NCBI GenBank assembly: GCA_003952965.2
Contig: RXIC02000012.1
Span: 1,168,967-1,232,966 of the forward strand
DNA length: 64,000 nt
Direction of reading: 5' to 3'
Source of the DNA: Morella rubra
Lineage: Eukaryota > Streptophyta > Magnoliopsida > Fagales > Myricaceae
Both the position numbers and the translations under genes were made by a program. The notes under the pieces are model-generated. The model made no database searches, was not told where the DNA came from, and saw only the letters and a program-made list of their open reading frames with translations. Positions 10,750 through 22,560 of this stretch are shown in pieces. Numbering within the stretch: position 1 is the stretch's first letter; each line of letters starts with the position of its first letter.

Positions 10750-11496
10750 AAAGGAGTAAATCCATACAAAACCCACAACCAAAACACTTTTTACACCAGC
10801 AATCATCATCACCTCTGTACAAAACTCAATAAAATAACCAACAAGACAAAAGAAATTGCTTTCAGTTGATTTTCCTTCCACTGGTGACTTCGAAGTTGTG
10901 CATCCATTGATTTCATTTTTGCCTCCATATTTTGTTTTATGTTCAACCACCCTTTCAAGTTGCTCATCCATCATTTTCAACTTAGGAATGGTATCAACCA
11001 AATTATAGGCATCAATTTCTGCATCAATTTTCTTTTGATTCTCAACCATCCTTTGAAGATGCTCCTCCATCATTTTGAGCTTACGAAAGACTCCAGCAAT
11101 ATCTTCCCCATCACGCGTAGAGCCTTCCTCTGATTTCACCATTTTCACTGTATAAACAGGTGGGTCTAGCCATTGAAAGAATTTGGATTGCCCCTGACTC
11201 TACAAATCATAAGTTCATCGTAGATTTGCAGTGGAAGAATATACTAAGACGAATTGCACGGCAAAAAATAAAACAATTTAAAGAAAGTTAAATGCAAACC
11301 ATGTTTCCAAAACTCTAACATCCATAGAACCTCGGCCAGGATTTCCACTAGTGTTGCTAGTTCGTAACCTTGCTCGCACGCCATAGATACACAATGGAGG
11401 AGGAGGAAGAAAATCACTTGAAACACCATCTTTGTTCCCAGAAAATGAAGTCGAAGATATTGTAGACGCCGTCGACGCCATGGTGGACCCCAACAA
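10750..11496 (-). pseudogene. GRF-type zinc-finger protein with coiled coil, two exons, damaged
   Basis: Exon 1 (from the ATG at 11496) gives MASTAST, PPPPLCIYGVRARLRTSN and NPGRG. Exon 2 after an acceptor near 11203 gives QSKFFQWLDPPVY and a leucine-rich heptad region (LKMMEEHLQRMVENQKK), ending in a hydrophobic tail. GRF fingers read CxCGxxA..RTS.T..NPGR.F..C....C.FF.W; here the first-pair cysteine after CI is tyrosine, and a one-base loss after NPGR shifts the frame away from FYGC, which then meets a stop. Small GRF proteins of this layout (100-150 residues with a coiled coil) are abundant in plants and of unclear function. Confidence 0.6.
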
Positions 11497-11784
11497 ATCT
11501 CAAACAAGCTTGCCCAAGTGTGAAACAATGTAAGCAAGTTTAGCTACGATTGCTAGATGGGAGAAAATTTAGCTAGGATTGTTGGCTGGGAGAAATTTTT
11601 ACTGGGATTAGGAAATAACATTAGAGTTCTTCGATTTTGTGTAATTGGCAATACTCTTGTTTTGTGGAGCCTACGGCTTTAAAATGGATACTAAAATGTT
11701 GTTGTATTATTAAGCCTTTAAAATGGATACATATGTTTTGTAGTCAGCAAGCTGACGTGGAAGTCATAGTATTATTAAGCCTTT

Positions 11785-12315
11785 TATTTAAGCTGTGGCT
11801 TCCACTGTGCTCTCGAGCTCGCTTGCGCGAGCGTGTGTTTGAAACTATTTTTTTCATTAGTTTCCACTTACCTTGGGCTCTCCAACTCGCATGAGCTGGC
11901 AAGGTTTCTTTTTGTGAATATTTTTGTTAACGTTCACTGCCTTCGCACTATCCAAGTTGTGAGAGCGAGAATGTAAAAATATTTATTTTTGTTAACTTTC
12001 GCTTCCCTTATGCTTTCTAACTTGGATGTGAATAATTTTTATTTTAATATGTTTCCCTTATACTCTTTAACTTGCCCCATTGAAATATAAATATGGTTTA
12101 TTTTAAGATGTGGCTTCCATTATTCTCTCTAACTTGGCTAGCGAAATGTAAATAAGTTTTATTTTAAGATGCTTCCCTTATACTCTCTAACTTGGCTAGC
12201 AAAATGTAAATACGTTTTATTTTAAGATGCTTCCCTTGTGCTATCTAACTTACCCTAGCAAAATGTAAATATGCTTTATTTCAAGATGTGGCTTCTCTTA
12301 TGCTTTCTAACTTCC
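11785..12315. repeat. minisatellite, unit about 50-75 bp, about eight copies
   Basis: Units carry the phrase GCTTCCCTTATRCTNTCTAAC, TTGGCTAGC and AAATGTAAATA with TTTATTTTAAGATG. Unit starts near 12001, 12051, 12113, 12171, 12229 and 12291 are 50, 62, 58, 58 and 62 bases apart; older units back to about 11785 are more diverged. It has no coding content. Confidence 0.75.
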
Positions 12316-13599
12316 ACATCTTATAATGCACGCTGTTTACTTTTGGGCTCCAATATGCGAGATTTTTTTATACTCCTCCCCCTTTTATTTTCACGCAAGA
12401 TTAATTTTCTTAATCTTATATTCATTTTATGTAGTTTTCAATACTATTTTTGTATCTAGCTAACCCTAATTTGTAACATTTGTACGTAAACATACTAATG
12501 CTTATTTTATACTTCTCATTCAATTTTGTTTTTCCATATCAAATTAACTTTTTGAATCGTATACTTTTGTAAATACTTTTTTTTTCAATTTAAATTATAT
12601 TATATAGATTTTTCAGACTTTGCAATTATAGTTCTATTATTATTATCCATCTTCCCCTCAACTGCCCCTCCCACCATTATTAACACATTCAAAGCTCATT
12701 TGACTAAGGCAGTTTACGGCGGTGCCTTAACCGCAGTGCTTTTTTCGGTATTGTCAAGGAATTTCTTCATCTAGTCCCCTCCATTTTCCATCAGCGTTTT
12801 ATGAAACAGACTGATATGATCCTTCTTGTAAATTCTCATCTTCTCCCCGTCCTCGTATACTCACACACACGCTCCCAAGGACATGATCCTAGGGTGCGGG
12901 GCTGATTCCGTCCCTCTTTGCCATTAATCGAACAGCCCAAATTCTTAATTTCAAAATTGGCAACAAAAGTGACAATCCCCTATTTGAGTACTTTACCACG
13001 AAGTGGGTATTTCAGCACATCTCGGTGCCAATATGCCCTACAGCAAACGTTTGGCTGTAAAGGGGAACTTCACGAGGACCCGGCCCTCCTCCACCCTTAG
13101 GCGACCGATAAAGCATTCAACAACCAAGGTGAGCATCCCCTTCGTTCCACTCCTCTATGAATTTTACACTTATCAAGTATTGATGCCGCATTGTATCCAT
13201 GTATCAAAGTATTTGATCTACAATGCACTATATTGATGTTTGTTTTGATTTTTTGATTTCATGATTTGATGCTACTTTACAAATTTGCACTATATCAGTG
13301 AACTTGTTTCTTCATGTTTTGGCCACGTTTCAAAACTTTTAGGGTAACTGGTAATCAATTGTTATACATATTTGGTACTATTTTTTTGTAACTCTGAATT
13401 CCTTATGATCTTAATTTAATTGTTTGCTTATTTTTGCACAACACCACCTCCACATCACCTATCCAGCGATATTACTACTTAAGGACTGGTAAGAGGAATG
13501 CTTCCCATGTTGAGGCTGCCTTGCTCCCATCCTGGAAGCAAAAGGTATGTAATTGGTGTGTAACATTTCATTTGCTTCTATCAAGCTCATACTCAATTA
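12316..13599. other. no recognisable gene
   Basis: AT-rich to 12700; then a stretch with short open frames (12918-13236) that matches no family I recognise, then AT-rich again. Part of it could be the 5' portion of the Myb/SANT-like pseudogene that follows. Confidence 0.35.
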
Positions 13600-14750
13600 T
13601 CTTGCTTACGATGTAGATGACTATTGATGAGAAGTGGAGTTCCAAAGTCATGCTCGCATTCACAGAATTACTGTTGTGCACCATAAACGATTCGTGAATT
13701 AAGCCAGGATCTATCCATCGCAGTTAGTGGCCCATAGTCACTAGACAACTTAATAGTCTTGTTGGCACAAGTAAGACCATCAAGCAATGCAAAGACAAAC
13801 ACAAGCAAATAAAGACTGAGTACTGAGAGTTCTATGAACTTCTACATCATGAGACAAGCTTTGGCTGGGCTCCAATATTGAATACGGTGCAAGGATCAGA
13901 GAGACAGTGGTAAAACTGTCTCATGGTAAGGCATCTCTGGAATATATTTATAAATTGAGAGTAAATTTTATTATTACTTGATTACTGCAAGTAAAAAGCT
14001 AATAGAAATATGTTTTTGTGAAAACTCAACCTAATGCGAAGCAATTTCAGAATAAGGGACTTGCAAACTACGAAATGATGGGCCTTGTGTTTGGTAGGAG
14101 CATGGCAAAAGGTTATTTACACCACGCTTGAACAATATGTCCTACTACTGATGAAGAACGTGCGTTAGATGAGGAAATGGTGAGTATTGATCTTAATTAT
14201 ACACCAATGGTTGTGCCCCCCAAGTCCAACTTCTAGAGCTGTATCCTACCCAATGCTCATTTGGCAATCAGTCAGCCCAGCAACCAGAGTTGCCAACTAC
14301 ACATCCCTTATCCTATGATGAGTAGTCAGATCAGCCACAATTGCAGACAACGCAACCCTTAGCTTACCCCATGCAGTCGGGGTCGGGAAAACATGGCAGT
14401 GACAATTCATCTAGTGTGCAGCGCTGGAAATGAAACAGAACAAGTGGAGGATGAAGTGCAGCCCTTCATCATTTTGTTGATGTTGCAGTTAGACGAAATG
14501 ACATCCTTGCGAACTAGATTTTCATGCAAAAAAAATCCAATAGATGATTGTGTTGGGGAGTCTGTAGGTAACTTTTTATCTAATTCTTACAGTCAATGCA
14601 TTGGCCTTCTAAGAGAGGTTGTGCGTGAGGGGAGCATAAGCTATTTCTAAAGGCGTGCAAGTCACTTAGATGTGAGTACGAGCAGAACTTGTTCATCTTG
14701 ATGAATGAAGAGGAGAGGAGGATATGGTTTGAGGAAATCGAGCTCTAAGT
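13600..14750 (+). pseudogene. Myb/SANT-like DNA-binding protein remnant (Harbinger-associated type)
   Basis: In-order pieces on the plus strand resemble plant Myb/SANT-like proteins (Myb_DNA-bind_3): an EKW start near 13630; FYELLHH then FGWAPILNTVQGSERQW (13830-13910), equivalent to the family's FGWDP..NTVTA..W; GLANYEMMGLVFG (14055-14100), equivalent to the L.NY..L..IFG segment; an acidic DEERALDEEM; YSQCIGLLREV (14590-14620); and LFILMNEEERRIWFEEI (14690-14745) ending in TAA. Several stops and frameshifts interrupt it. Such proteins are partners of PIF/Harbinger transposases or domesticated relatives; no transposase is seen nearby. Confidence 0.55.
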
Positions 14751-15379
14751 GGTGTACTCTAGTTGTTATGGACGGTAGTTGGTATCGAGGGTCCTACGGT
14801 TAAGCTGTTCTTGTTATTATTGTGCATGAACTGATGTGTATTGTTAAATTTAGACTTATGTTTATTTCGTGTAATATGACAATTGAATCTACTATAAAAG
14901 TTATGTTGAGGGTCTGCATTTGCTTGCATGGTTATTTGTTAGCTCATTTTGGTAGCTTCTTTTTGTTCGCTATTTGTTTTGAATTTTGAATTTTGAATTT
15001 TGAATTTTGAATTTTGAATTTTGAATTTTTAGAATTATGTGTCAACTAAGTGTGTTTTATTAGTTACTTTGTCCTAGTCCTAGCATAAAAATAGTGGATT
15101 AATGACCTTGAGAAGAGACGAAATCTTTATCCTTCACTTGAAAATAATCCCAATATGGTACATATTTAGGATTTGATTCAAAGATGGGGCGGAGTTACCT
15201 TGCCTGTTTTTCTATGCAAGTATCAAATAAAAAACCAACCAACAAATTTGACATTACTAAAATTGAAATCCAAACAAACTAAAGCACTGGTCTAAGTGGT
15301 CTTAGTTTTCTTGATATGAATCAATTAGCATGCGAAGTGAAGTCTTGAAAGGAGAACTAAGAAATCAATTTTGGGAAAA
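14751..15379. other. flanking AT-rich sequence of the element 2 insertion site
   Basis: No gene seen apart from a heptanucleotide microsatellite. It ends at the TGCAC target duplication of element 2. Confidence 0.5.
14981..15030. repeat. (GAATTTT)7 microsatellite
   Basis: Seven tandem copies of a 7-base unit, read directly. Confidence 0.95.
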
Positions 15380-16003
15380 TGCACTGTGAGTCTAAATAAC
15401 AACCCAAGAGGGGGGTGAATTGGGTTTTAAATAAAATATGAAACTTTTTCAAATAAAACTCAGATCTGAAAAAATGCTTCAAGCAATAAAAATCGAAGAG
15501 CAATAAATGATAGTAATAATGTAAGAAGTAATAACTATGAGATTTCTTCTATCCTCAAGAGTAGGCCCAAGTGTATCCCACACTTATAGGTTTTTCAAAG
15601 GTTTGAATAAAAGAGGTAATAACCAATGGCTCTAAAAGCTAAATGTGCAAATACAAGACACAAGAAAAGAGCAAGAAAACAAGATCAGAGAATGATTACA
15701 GCAAGAATAGCATGTGACAACAACAACTTTCTTGGAATGTGTGTAGGTTTTTTCTTTTGCTCTTTTCTCTCTCTTTGTGGGGCTAGGTCAAGATTGATGA
15801 TGCAAGAGGTGCCTTTTCTCTCTCCATAAGGTTGTATTCAAAGCCTTCAGTCTTGGGTGGTCCCCAAGGGCCTTTTCGAATGTTGGAGAGGTGCCCTAAG
15901 TGCCACAACGTCTTGAAATCTGCGCTGATGTCATCTCAGGGTTCTCGAAACATGTGTCGACACATATATGCTTATGTGTCGACACCTTCTTCAAGTCTGG
16001 AAC

Positions 16004-17936
16004 TGTGAGACCCCAACCTTATTTATTGCTTTCATTTTTAAGAATTATGACTCCTTAAGTTTGTATTGCTCTAATTATTATTATTACTCTAAATTTGAGA
16101 GAGGCATGTATGGGGAGATTAATCTAACATTATGTCTAGGTGAAATTTTTCCCCTAGCGTTTTTATGAGTTTTACGCTATGAGTTTTAAGCTAGGATTTA
16201 AATGTTATATTATTTGCAATTGTTAATAAGCTAGGATTTAAATGCTATGCTATTTGTAATTGTTTAGGTTTAAGGTTCGAGTAATTGAGATTAATTAGGC
16301 TAATTTTAGACTAATTATTTTAATTAATGGAATATGTCTCTAAGTTACTAAGAATTTACAATAAGGAAGAATTTAATTGGAAGAATTTAATATGTCTCTA
16401 AGTTACAGGAATTTACAAGGGAAGAATTTAATATTCCCTAACAAGTATTTTGAAGAGAATTTAATTGGAAGTTGGAAGAGGGAAAATGTGGGCTCTTGCA
16501 TGCATGCATGATTTGGAAGGGTAGCTAGGCTAAATCTCTACGTGATCTTAAGAAAATCCTAGATCGTAGCCTAGGAAATAGGAAGATTTTAAGCCATACC
16601 TTGGATGATTCCGATAATTATCGAGGGAGATATGCATTGTTTAAGGTCCGGACGTCAAGCTGCCAGCAGCCTTGCACGTCCGGAATGTCAGCCCATTTCG
16701 GATGTCTTTTGAGGATCATGTTAAGTCCAAATTTTATGAGGTTGGTTTTGAAGTTTAAGTTTAAGGAAGAGGAACATTTTAAGATAAATTTCGTGTGATT
16801 TAGAGGTAAAATGAATGAGTTGTAGTATTTTGAAAACGGAGGGCCGAGCTGGAATCAGCGACAGCATTGTTGTAGGATTTTCGCCTAATAAGAAGTGTTT
16901 GTAAAAATGTATGGTAAAACCTGCTGTTATAAATTTTACCCCCAATATTGGCCTATGAAAGCTGAATATTTCAGAATAAATTTCATGTAATTTGGAGCCA
17001 TGATTTTTAAGTTATGAATTTTTAAGTTGGAGACGTCGGGGCTGCCCGCTTTGACGTCCGCAGCAGCTTGTATTTTCGGGTGAAGGTTTTGAGTAGCAAA
17101 TGAGCTTCAAATTATTTAAAATTTTGATATGTTATGAAAATTTGTGTAAGGATCGGTTTAGAATCCAATTTTTATGGCTTCGGCATCCTTAGAAGAACAA
17201 TTTCATTATAGGGTCACCATTGATACGTCAAACAATATGGGTGGCGATTTTGTATGATGAGTTGTGAATAATTGAGTGACTACTCTATAAATTTAGTAAG
17301 CCTATGAATAAATTTAGTATGAATCAATTGTAGGCAAGGTGCTGCCATTCACTCAAGTGGACGGAGGTAAGTGGAATTTGTAAGTAGAAACTTACGTTTT
17401 TCCGAAAAAAACTGGAATGATACACAGCATGAAAAATATTTATAAATAAGCATATCAAGCATGGCATGACACGAGCATTTGCATGACATGAATCATGAAT
17501 TTTTTGAAAGCATGCACAAATGAGGAGTATATCATTTCAAGTTATTTTAACATTCATGTTGATTTAAGTAGTCAAGTCGTTATAACGTCCGGTAGACGGT
17601 AAGTACCGGAAGAAGGACGAACAGAAGGATGGAGAAGGGGAACCCACTCCGAAGGAGTGAAGAGGAAGGGTGGCCCGGTCCCAATCGAACCAGGATGCTT
17701 GCAAGAAGGTGAACCTCCAAGGGTTGAGTCTAGCCAGGCCTGGGGCCACAACAAGGGTTAGCTCAACCAAATGATGTGAAAAAAAAAAAAAAAAATGACT
17801 TCAAGCGTGCAACGTTATTTTCAAGCATTTATCAAGTTTCGCATATGCAAGCATCAATGTGATCCATTGTTTGGGAATGTACCATTCGGGCATGTATTAT
17901 TGATCGATGAGCTAGTCCGATTCCGGATCGTGCACA
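16004..17936 (+). mobile_element. solo LTR copy A of a long-LTR retrotransposon, internally deleted
   Basis: It starts TGTGAGACCCC and ends GTGCACA, collinear with copies B and C, and splits the element 2 LTR. Flanks GGAAC (15999-16003) and GTAAC (17937-17941) look like a target duplication with one change. At 1933 bp it lacks about 1.1 kb of the leader found at 47290-48420 of copy C, and its end has drifted from the GGGGCGTGACA seen in copy C. A poly-A run (17778-17795) replaces part of the right half. Confidence 0.75.
16648..16683. repeat. GACGTC-bearing hairpin in solo LTR copy A
   Basis: Arms CCGGACGT and ACGTCCGG enclose CAAGCTGC/GCAGCCTTG, which also pair with one or two bulges. The same structure is at 48532-48567 and, slightly decayed, at 34942-34976. 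A second GACGTC pair lies at 17032-17058. Confidence 0.7.
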
Positions 17937-18097
17937 GTAACTGCACTTGTAGGTGTCTGTGGCATGTGTCGACACTTCTTTACCATGTGTGACACCATCT
18001 TCTCATGTGTCAACACTATTAAAACGACATTCTAGTTTACGGTGCAATGTGTTGTCACATATATCCCATGTGTCGCTATAAATGTGTCCCTCCACTT

Positions 18098-19376
18098 TCA
18101 CATCATCTCTTTGTAGATAGTCATGTTGTTGTTGTAGTTGTGACAAGTGGAGCGAACCTCACGCTGAAGGATATCAAAATCTGTGTTGTGAGAAGTCATG
18201 AGGCATTTGAACTCCTCAAAACCTATCCACATATCCGTATATAGCGAATGCATCTAATCTTTCAAATCAGTGAGAGAGGCTTCCATAAGGAAAAGCTTAG
18301 TCTCATGAGAACCGGAGGGAACTAAAGTAAAGACACGGCCTGTAGCTAGAGTCTGTCGAGTACGAAGAGTGTCAACACCTGGAACTCCACTATCGAAACC
18401 ATCCTATGCCTCTACTTCTACTTCTTCTGGATCCACTTCTTCTGCTTCCTCTTCAGCTTCATCTTCTTCCTGAATTTCCTAAGGAGTAGCCACTCCTTTC
18501 TTCACCCACTCACCATCCTCAGACTAAATGAACCCCATGAGCTTCAGTGTCTTCTGATTATACTCCTTTGAGGCTTTAGGGTTCTCCATGTCTTCCTCAT
18601 TTGTATCAACCTCAAACAACTGAAAAATCTAAGTAAACAGCATCCCTTAAGGCAATCCTTGCCTTCTCTTCTCATAGGCAGCTTTCATATGGTTCAGTAG
18701 GAGGTGGCTAAGGTTCATTTGGCACCCTGTGATCAAACAGTAATGACATATAAATCCAGGAAAGTAACATACTCAAATTTTCCCGTCCTAGGGAGTATAA
18801 TGTTACAAACCATGTGATGTAATAATCTCCGATGAATATTCAGATCACTAGCTATGGACTTCACAATTTCATCCAAACTAGGGTCATCTAAAATAACCTA
18901 TAGTATCTCAATGGGCTATACATTTGACATACCAGCCCATGTATATGATTCAAAGAACTTAATCCAGAGTTAGGGGAAAGGGCCACAGAGTTCAAACAGG
19001 AAACAGACAAATCCAAATCTTTCCCTTTTACTAGACTCGAGGCATCCTTAGAGACTGTAAATTCAAAATTGACAAATGATTGCTTTACCAAATAAAGGAA
19101 TGTATCACACTTCAGCCCAATAAAGTTTGACCACTCCTAATAGTCAAACATCTCCGGGAAATCAAATCTGTTCTCCGTAAACCAAGGAAATAACACCCAA
19201 TGACCAGAAATTACCTTCTTGTTACAGAAATCCTGATTGAACCGCTGTTGGTGGATCCCCGTACAAAAACTAGGAAGCATAGAGGCTATTGAGCAGTCCC
19301 CATCCATTCTCACTCACTTTAGTGGACGTGAAGATTCACCCTGGTCAAAGACTCTCTTGCATCTTCCACTAGACAT
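18098..19376 (-). pseudogene. third ORF of element 2: plant putative-transposon-protein family, with stops
   Basis: Starting at the ATG read from 19376, the frame gives a basic N-terminus (MSSGRCKRVF), then FNQDFCNKKVI, WSNFIGLKCDTFLYLVKQSFVNF, SSLVKGKDLDLSVSCLN (the family's FY-N then VKGK block), then RRLLHHMVCNIILPRTGKFE and, in another frame, NHMKAA and RRQGLPYG. An acidic stretch and a probable coiled-coil tail end at a stop at 18098-18100. Several stops and frameshifts occur. It lies between RNase H and the 3' LTR on the element's strand, where Sireviruses carry an env-like gene, and it has the same layout as 42739-43927 in family B. Assignment to the domain family is by pattern reading, not a search. 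Confidence 0.6.
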
Positions 19377-19665
19377 GTCGAAAGAGGAGGTTTGGGTTTT
19401 TTGTGGAGGAGAGGAGAGGGAAATGGAGTTCTATGGTGGAGGAGAGGGGAATCGGTGAGAGGGAAGGCCAATTTTGGTGAAGGAGAGGGGAGTCCACGGG
19501 AAGGGAGGCATGGCTTGAGAGGTTAGGGCACAGGAAAGCTTGAGAGTGATGGAGAAATGATTTTAGGGCTTCGAGGGGTTAAACAATGAGGTGCCGACTC
19601 ATTAGCCATGAGAGAAATTAATGACAGCAAGTGAATCTGTGTTTTAAAAAACTGTCCATTCAAAA

Positions 19666-19862
19666 CATGTGTCGATATATATGGAAGCATGTGTTGACAT
19701 ATAGTAAAATATGTGTCGACACATGTTTAACAGACTTCTGCAAGAACAAAAAATGTGTCGACACATGGTTGAATAGTGTCGACACATACATATTCCGGAG
19801 AAAACAGTCAAGCAAGTCCAGAAGTGTCGACACTTGTAAATACAAGTGCTGACACATGACAT
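19666..19862 (-). promoter_or_regulatory. internal GTCGAC palindrome cluster upstream of the third ORF (family A)
   Basis: Copies of TGTGTCGACAC (full or with one change) lie near 19670, 19690, 19712, 19757, 19778, 19823 and 19850, the same word as in the family A LTR. The cluster lies after RNase H and about 290 bases upstream of the third ORF's ATG on the minus strand. The interval down to the ATG is CT-rich, like a gene leader. A promoter role is inference. Confidence 0.55.
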
Positions 19863-19989
19863 GCAAATGTGTAAAAACATGTTTTCAATTAGAAAATGTA
19901 TGATGCAACCAAGATAAGCATGTACAACATATTATAACATCAAAAATGTTCCAATCAACACATGAATAATACAATAAGCAATCGATATG

Positions 19990-21250
19990 AATAATAATCA
20001 TTCAGAAGAAAAACGCATACGATCTCTGACGAAGGAAACAAAAACGATCCTCACTGAGAGATTTCGTTAATATATCAGTAAAATGAAGATCTGTGCTTAC
20101 AAACTCAAGTATAATGCTGCCCTTTTGAGCATGATCACGAGTAAAATGATGCTTTGATCTCAATATGCTTAGTCCTAGAGTGTTGAATATGGTTTCTAGA
20201 AAGGTTTATGGTATTTGTGTTGTCACACTTTATTGGGATAAGAGAATAATGAAGATTGAAATCTTTCAATTATTGTTTCATCCACAATATTTGTGCACAA
20301 CAGTTACCACTAGCAATATATTCAGCCTCTATTGTTAATAAAGCCACAGAATTTTGTTTCTTACAAAACCATGACACTAGAGATTGGCGAAGAAACTGAC
20401 ACGCACCACTAGTGTTTTTTCTATCAATTTTGCCACTGACATAATCAACATCTGAGTACCCTTGTAAATTGAATTCAACAATCTTTGAACAAAATAGACC
20501 AAGATTTTGTGTGCCAACAAGATAATCAAATATCCTCTAAACTGCAAGGAGATGAGATTCCTTAGGGCAAGACTGAAATCTTGCACACATGCATACACAA
20601 ACATGATATCAGGTCAACTTCCAATAAGGTAAAGTAAGGAGCCAATCATACCTCAATACTTTGTTTGGTCAACGTTTTTACCTTTTTCATCCTTTTTCAT
20701 TTTGGTTGATGGATTTATTGGTGCACCCATCAGTTTTGAGCTGTCCATTCCAAATCCTTTGAGTAAATCTCTTGTGTATTTTGCTTGGCTTATGAATATG
20801 CCCTCATTGCTTTGTTTAATTTGAAGTTCGAGAAAGTAATTCAACTCTCCCATGAGGCTCATCTCGAATTCACCTTTCATGACTTTGAAAAATTCTTCAC
20901 AAAGAGACTCATTAGTAGAACCAAAAATGATATCATCAACATATATTTGAACGATTAATAATTCATTGTCCTTCTCCTTAGTAAAGAGAGTGGTATCGAT
21001 AATACCTCGTGAAAATCCATTTTCAATAAGGAAAGAACTTAACCGTTCATACCATGCTTGCGGAGCTTGTTTCAAGCCATATAGTGCTTCTGTGAGTTTG
21101 AACACATGATGTGGTAGCTTTTCTTGTTCAAATCCAGGAGGCTGTTCTACCAACCTTTCCTTGTTCCTTACCACAACCCAAGATTCATCCATTTTGTTTC
21201 GAAAAATCCATTTTGTACCAATAACTTAATGATCCTCGAGTCTAGGAACT
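19990..21250 (-). pseudogene. copia reverse transcriptase and RNase H, with internal deletion
   Basis: The open part (21192 to 20653) contains ALYGLKQAPQAWYERL, the polymerase YVDD box within VQIYVDDIIFG, and FEMSLMGELNYFL. Near 21150 the text passes from RNKERLV straight to EQPPGFEQE, skipping about 60-70 residues that include the first catalytic aspartate region. RNase H pieces follow in other frames (TEAEYIASG-like, PIKCDNTN and QHSRTKHIEI between 20370 and 20000). RT copies element RNA into cDNA and RNase H degrades the RNA; both are disabled here. Confidence 0.85.
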
Positions 21251-22560
21251 AGATTTCATACTTGGATTTTCCCAAGTTATTTTAACTCATCCTCCATAGC
21301 ATGGATCCAACTTTCATTATCTTTACCCTCAAAAAATATTCCTAGGCTCAATCTGAGAAAGTAAGGCTAAATTACTAGCTTGGTTAAAAGAAGAGCAGGT
21401 TCTTACACATTTTCCCATATTACCAATGACTTGATCAATAGGATGATTCTTGACAAACTTCCAAGCCTTTGGTAGATCGTTGTTGCTTTGAAGTGTTTCT
21501 TCTTCAAGTTCTTGTACATCTTGGTCTTGTGGATTAGAAACTTCCTTTTTTTCGTTTGTAGCTGGTTTCTCAACTTCTTTTTCAAGATTTACAATATCAT
21601 CATCATCTCTTCTCATACAAACGTTAGATTCATCAAATGCCACATGAATGGATTCTTCAACAACTAGGGTTCTCTTATTAAACACACGATAAGCTTTGCT
21701 AGAAATTGAATAACCAAGAAATATACCTTCATCGGCTTTCGCATCAAACTTACCCAAGTTGTCCTTGTTGTTGTTAAACACAAAGCATTTCCTTCCAAAC
21801 ACATGAAAATAACAAAAAATAATATGGCAAGTTGTTTTCATAAAGTATGGTCCTCACCATTTCTTCAAGAGTCCTATTCTTCCTCTCAATGACACCGTTT
21901 TGTTGAGGAGTCTTAGAGTCGAGAAGTTATGGTTTATACCAAAATCACCACAAAATTTTGCAAAGGAGGAATTTTCAAATTCTTTTCCATGATCACTCCT
22001 TATGCTAGTAATAGCAAAACCATTTTCATTTTGAATCCTCTTGCTCAGTTTTTCAAATGCATCAAAGGCTTTATCCTTATGAGCTAGGAATAGAACCCAT
22101 GTAATCTACTGTAATCATCAACAACAACAAAGCCATAACGTTTACCACCCAAACTTGACATTCGAGTTGGACCAAACAAGTCCATGTGTAGAAGTTGAAC
22201 TAGCCTAGAAGTTGATACAATATTTTTGGGTTTAAAATGTGTTCTAGTTTGTTTGCCTTTTTGACAAGCTACACAAATTTATCCTTTTCAAAAACAATGT
22301 TAGGCAAACCCGAAACAAGTTCCTTTTTGGCTAGTTTTGAAATCAAGTCCATACTTGCATGAGCAAGTCTTCTATGCAAACCATCAACAAATAGAACATG
22401 TTCAATAATGGGATTAGGAGTCATACCAACATTTTCAATACCAGTTATTCTTCCTTTCTGGTTATCACCAAATGTAACCAATCCTTTCTTCTTTTGGACT
22501 AAGAGATTTGAACCAACTCTTATCCCCCGATCATGTGCTTGGAGCATCCACTATCAAGAA
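21251..22560 (-). pseudogene. copia protease, pre-integrase and integrase, with deletions
   Basis: Frames include the hinge AYRVFNKRTLVVEESIH (21700), integrase pieces between 22200 and 21840 (DLFGPT, SDHGKEF and VIERKNRT in broken frames), and 22547-22269, where FVDGL joins directly to HRRLAHASMDL near 22377. That join removes the roughly 80 residues that lie between these blocks in element 1. FWAEAV and the segment after it are missing near 21830. Confidence 0.8.

Larger units (their letters stand above)
15385..18097 (-). repeat. 3' LTR of element 2, interrupted and truncated
   Basis: LTR sequence occupies 15385-16003 and resumes at 17937 after solo LTR copy A. It is shorter than the 5' LTR: internal sequence around 15440-15540 is missing, and the outer U3 end is lost near 18075-18097, where it joins the end of the third ORF with no polypurine tract in between. 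Palindromes of the TGTGTCGACAC type lie at 15954-15986 and 17961-18075. Confidence 0.8.

Noticed and set aside
19660-19880. Regularly recurring palindromes that look like a CRISPR array
   Set aside because: Units are only 10-13 bp, unevenly spaced and decayed, the genome is plant nuclear and the words belong to a copia promoter-like cluster.
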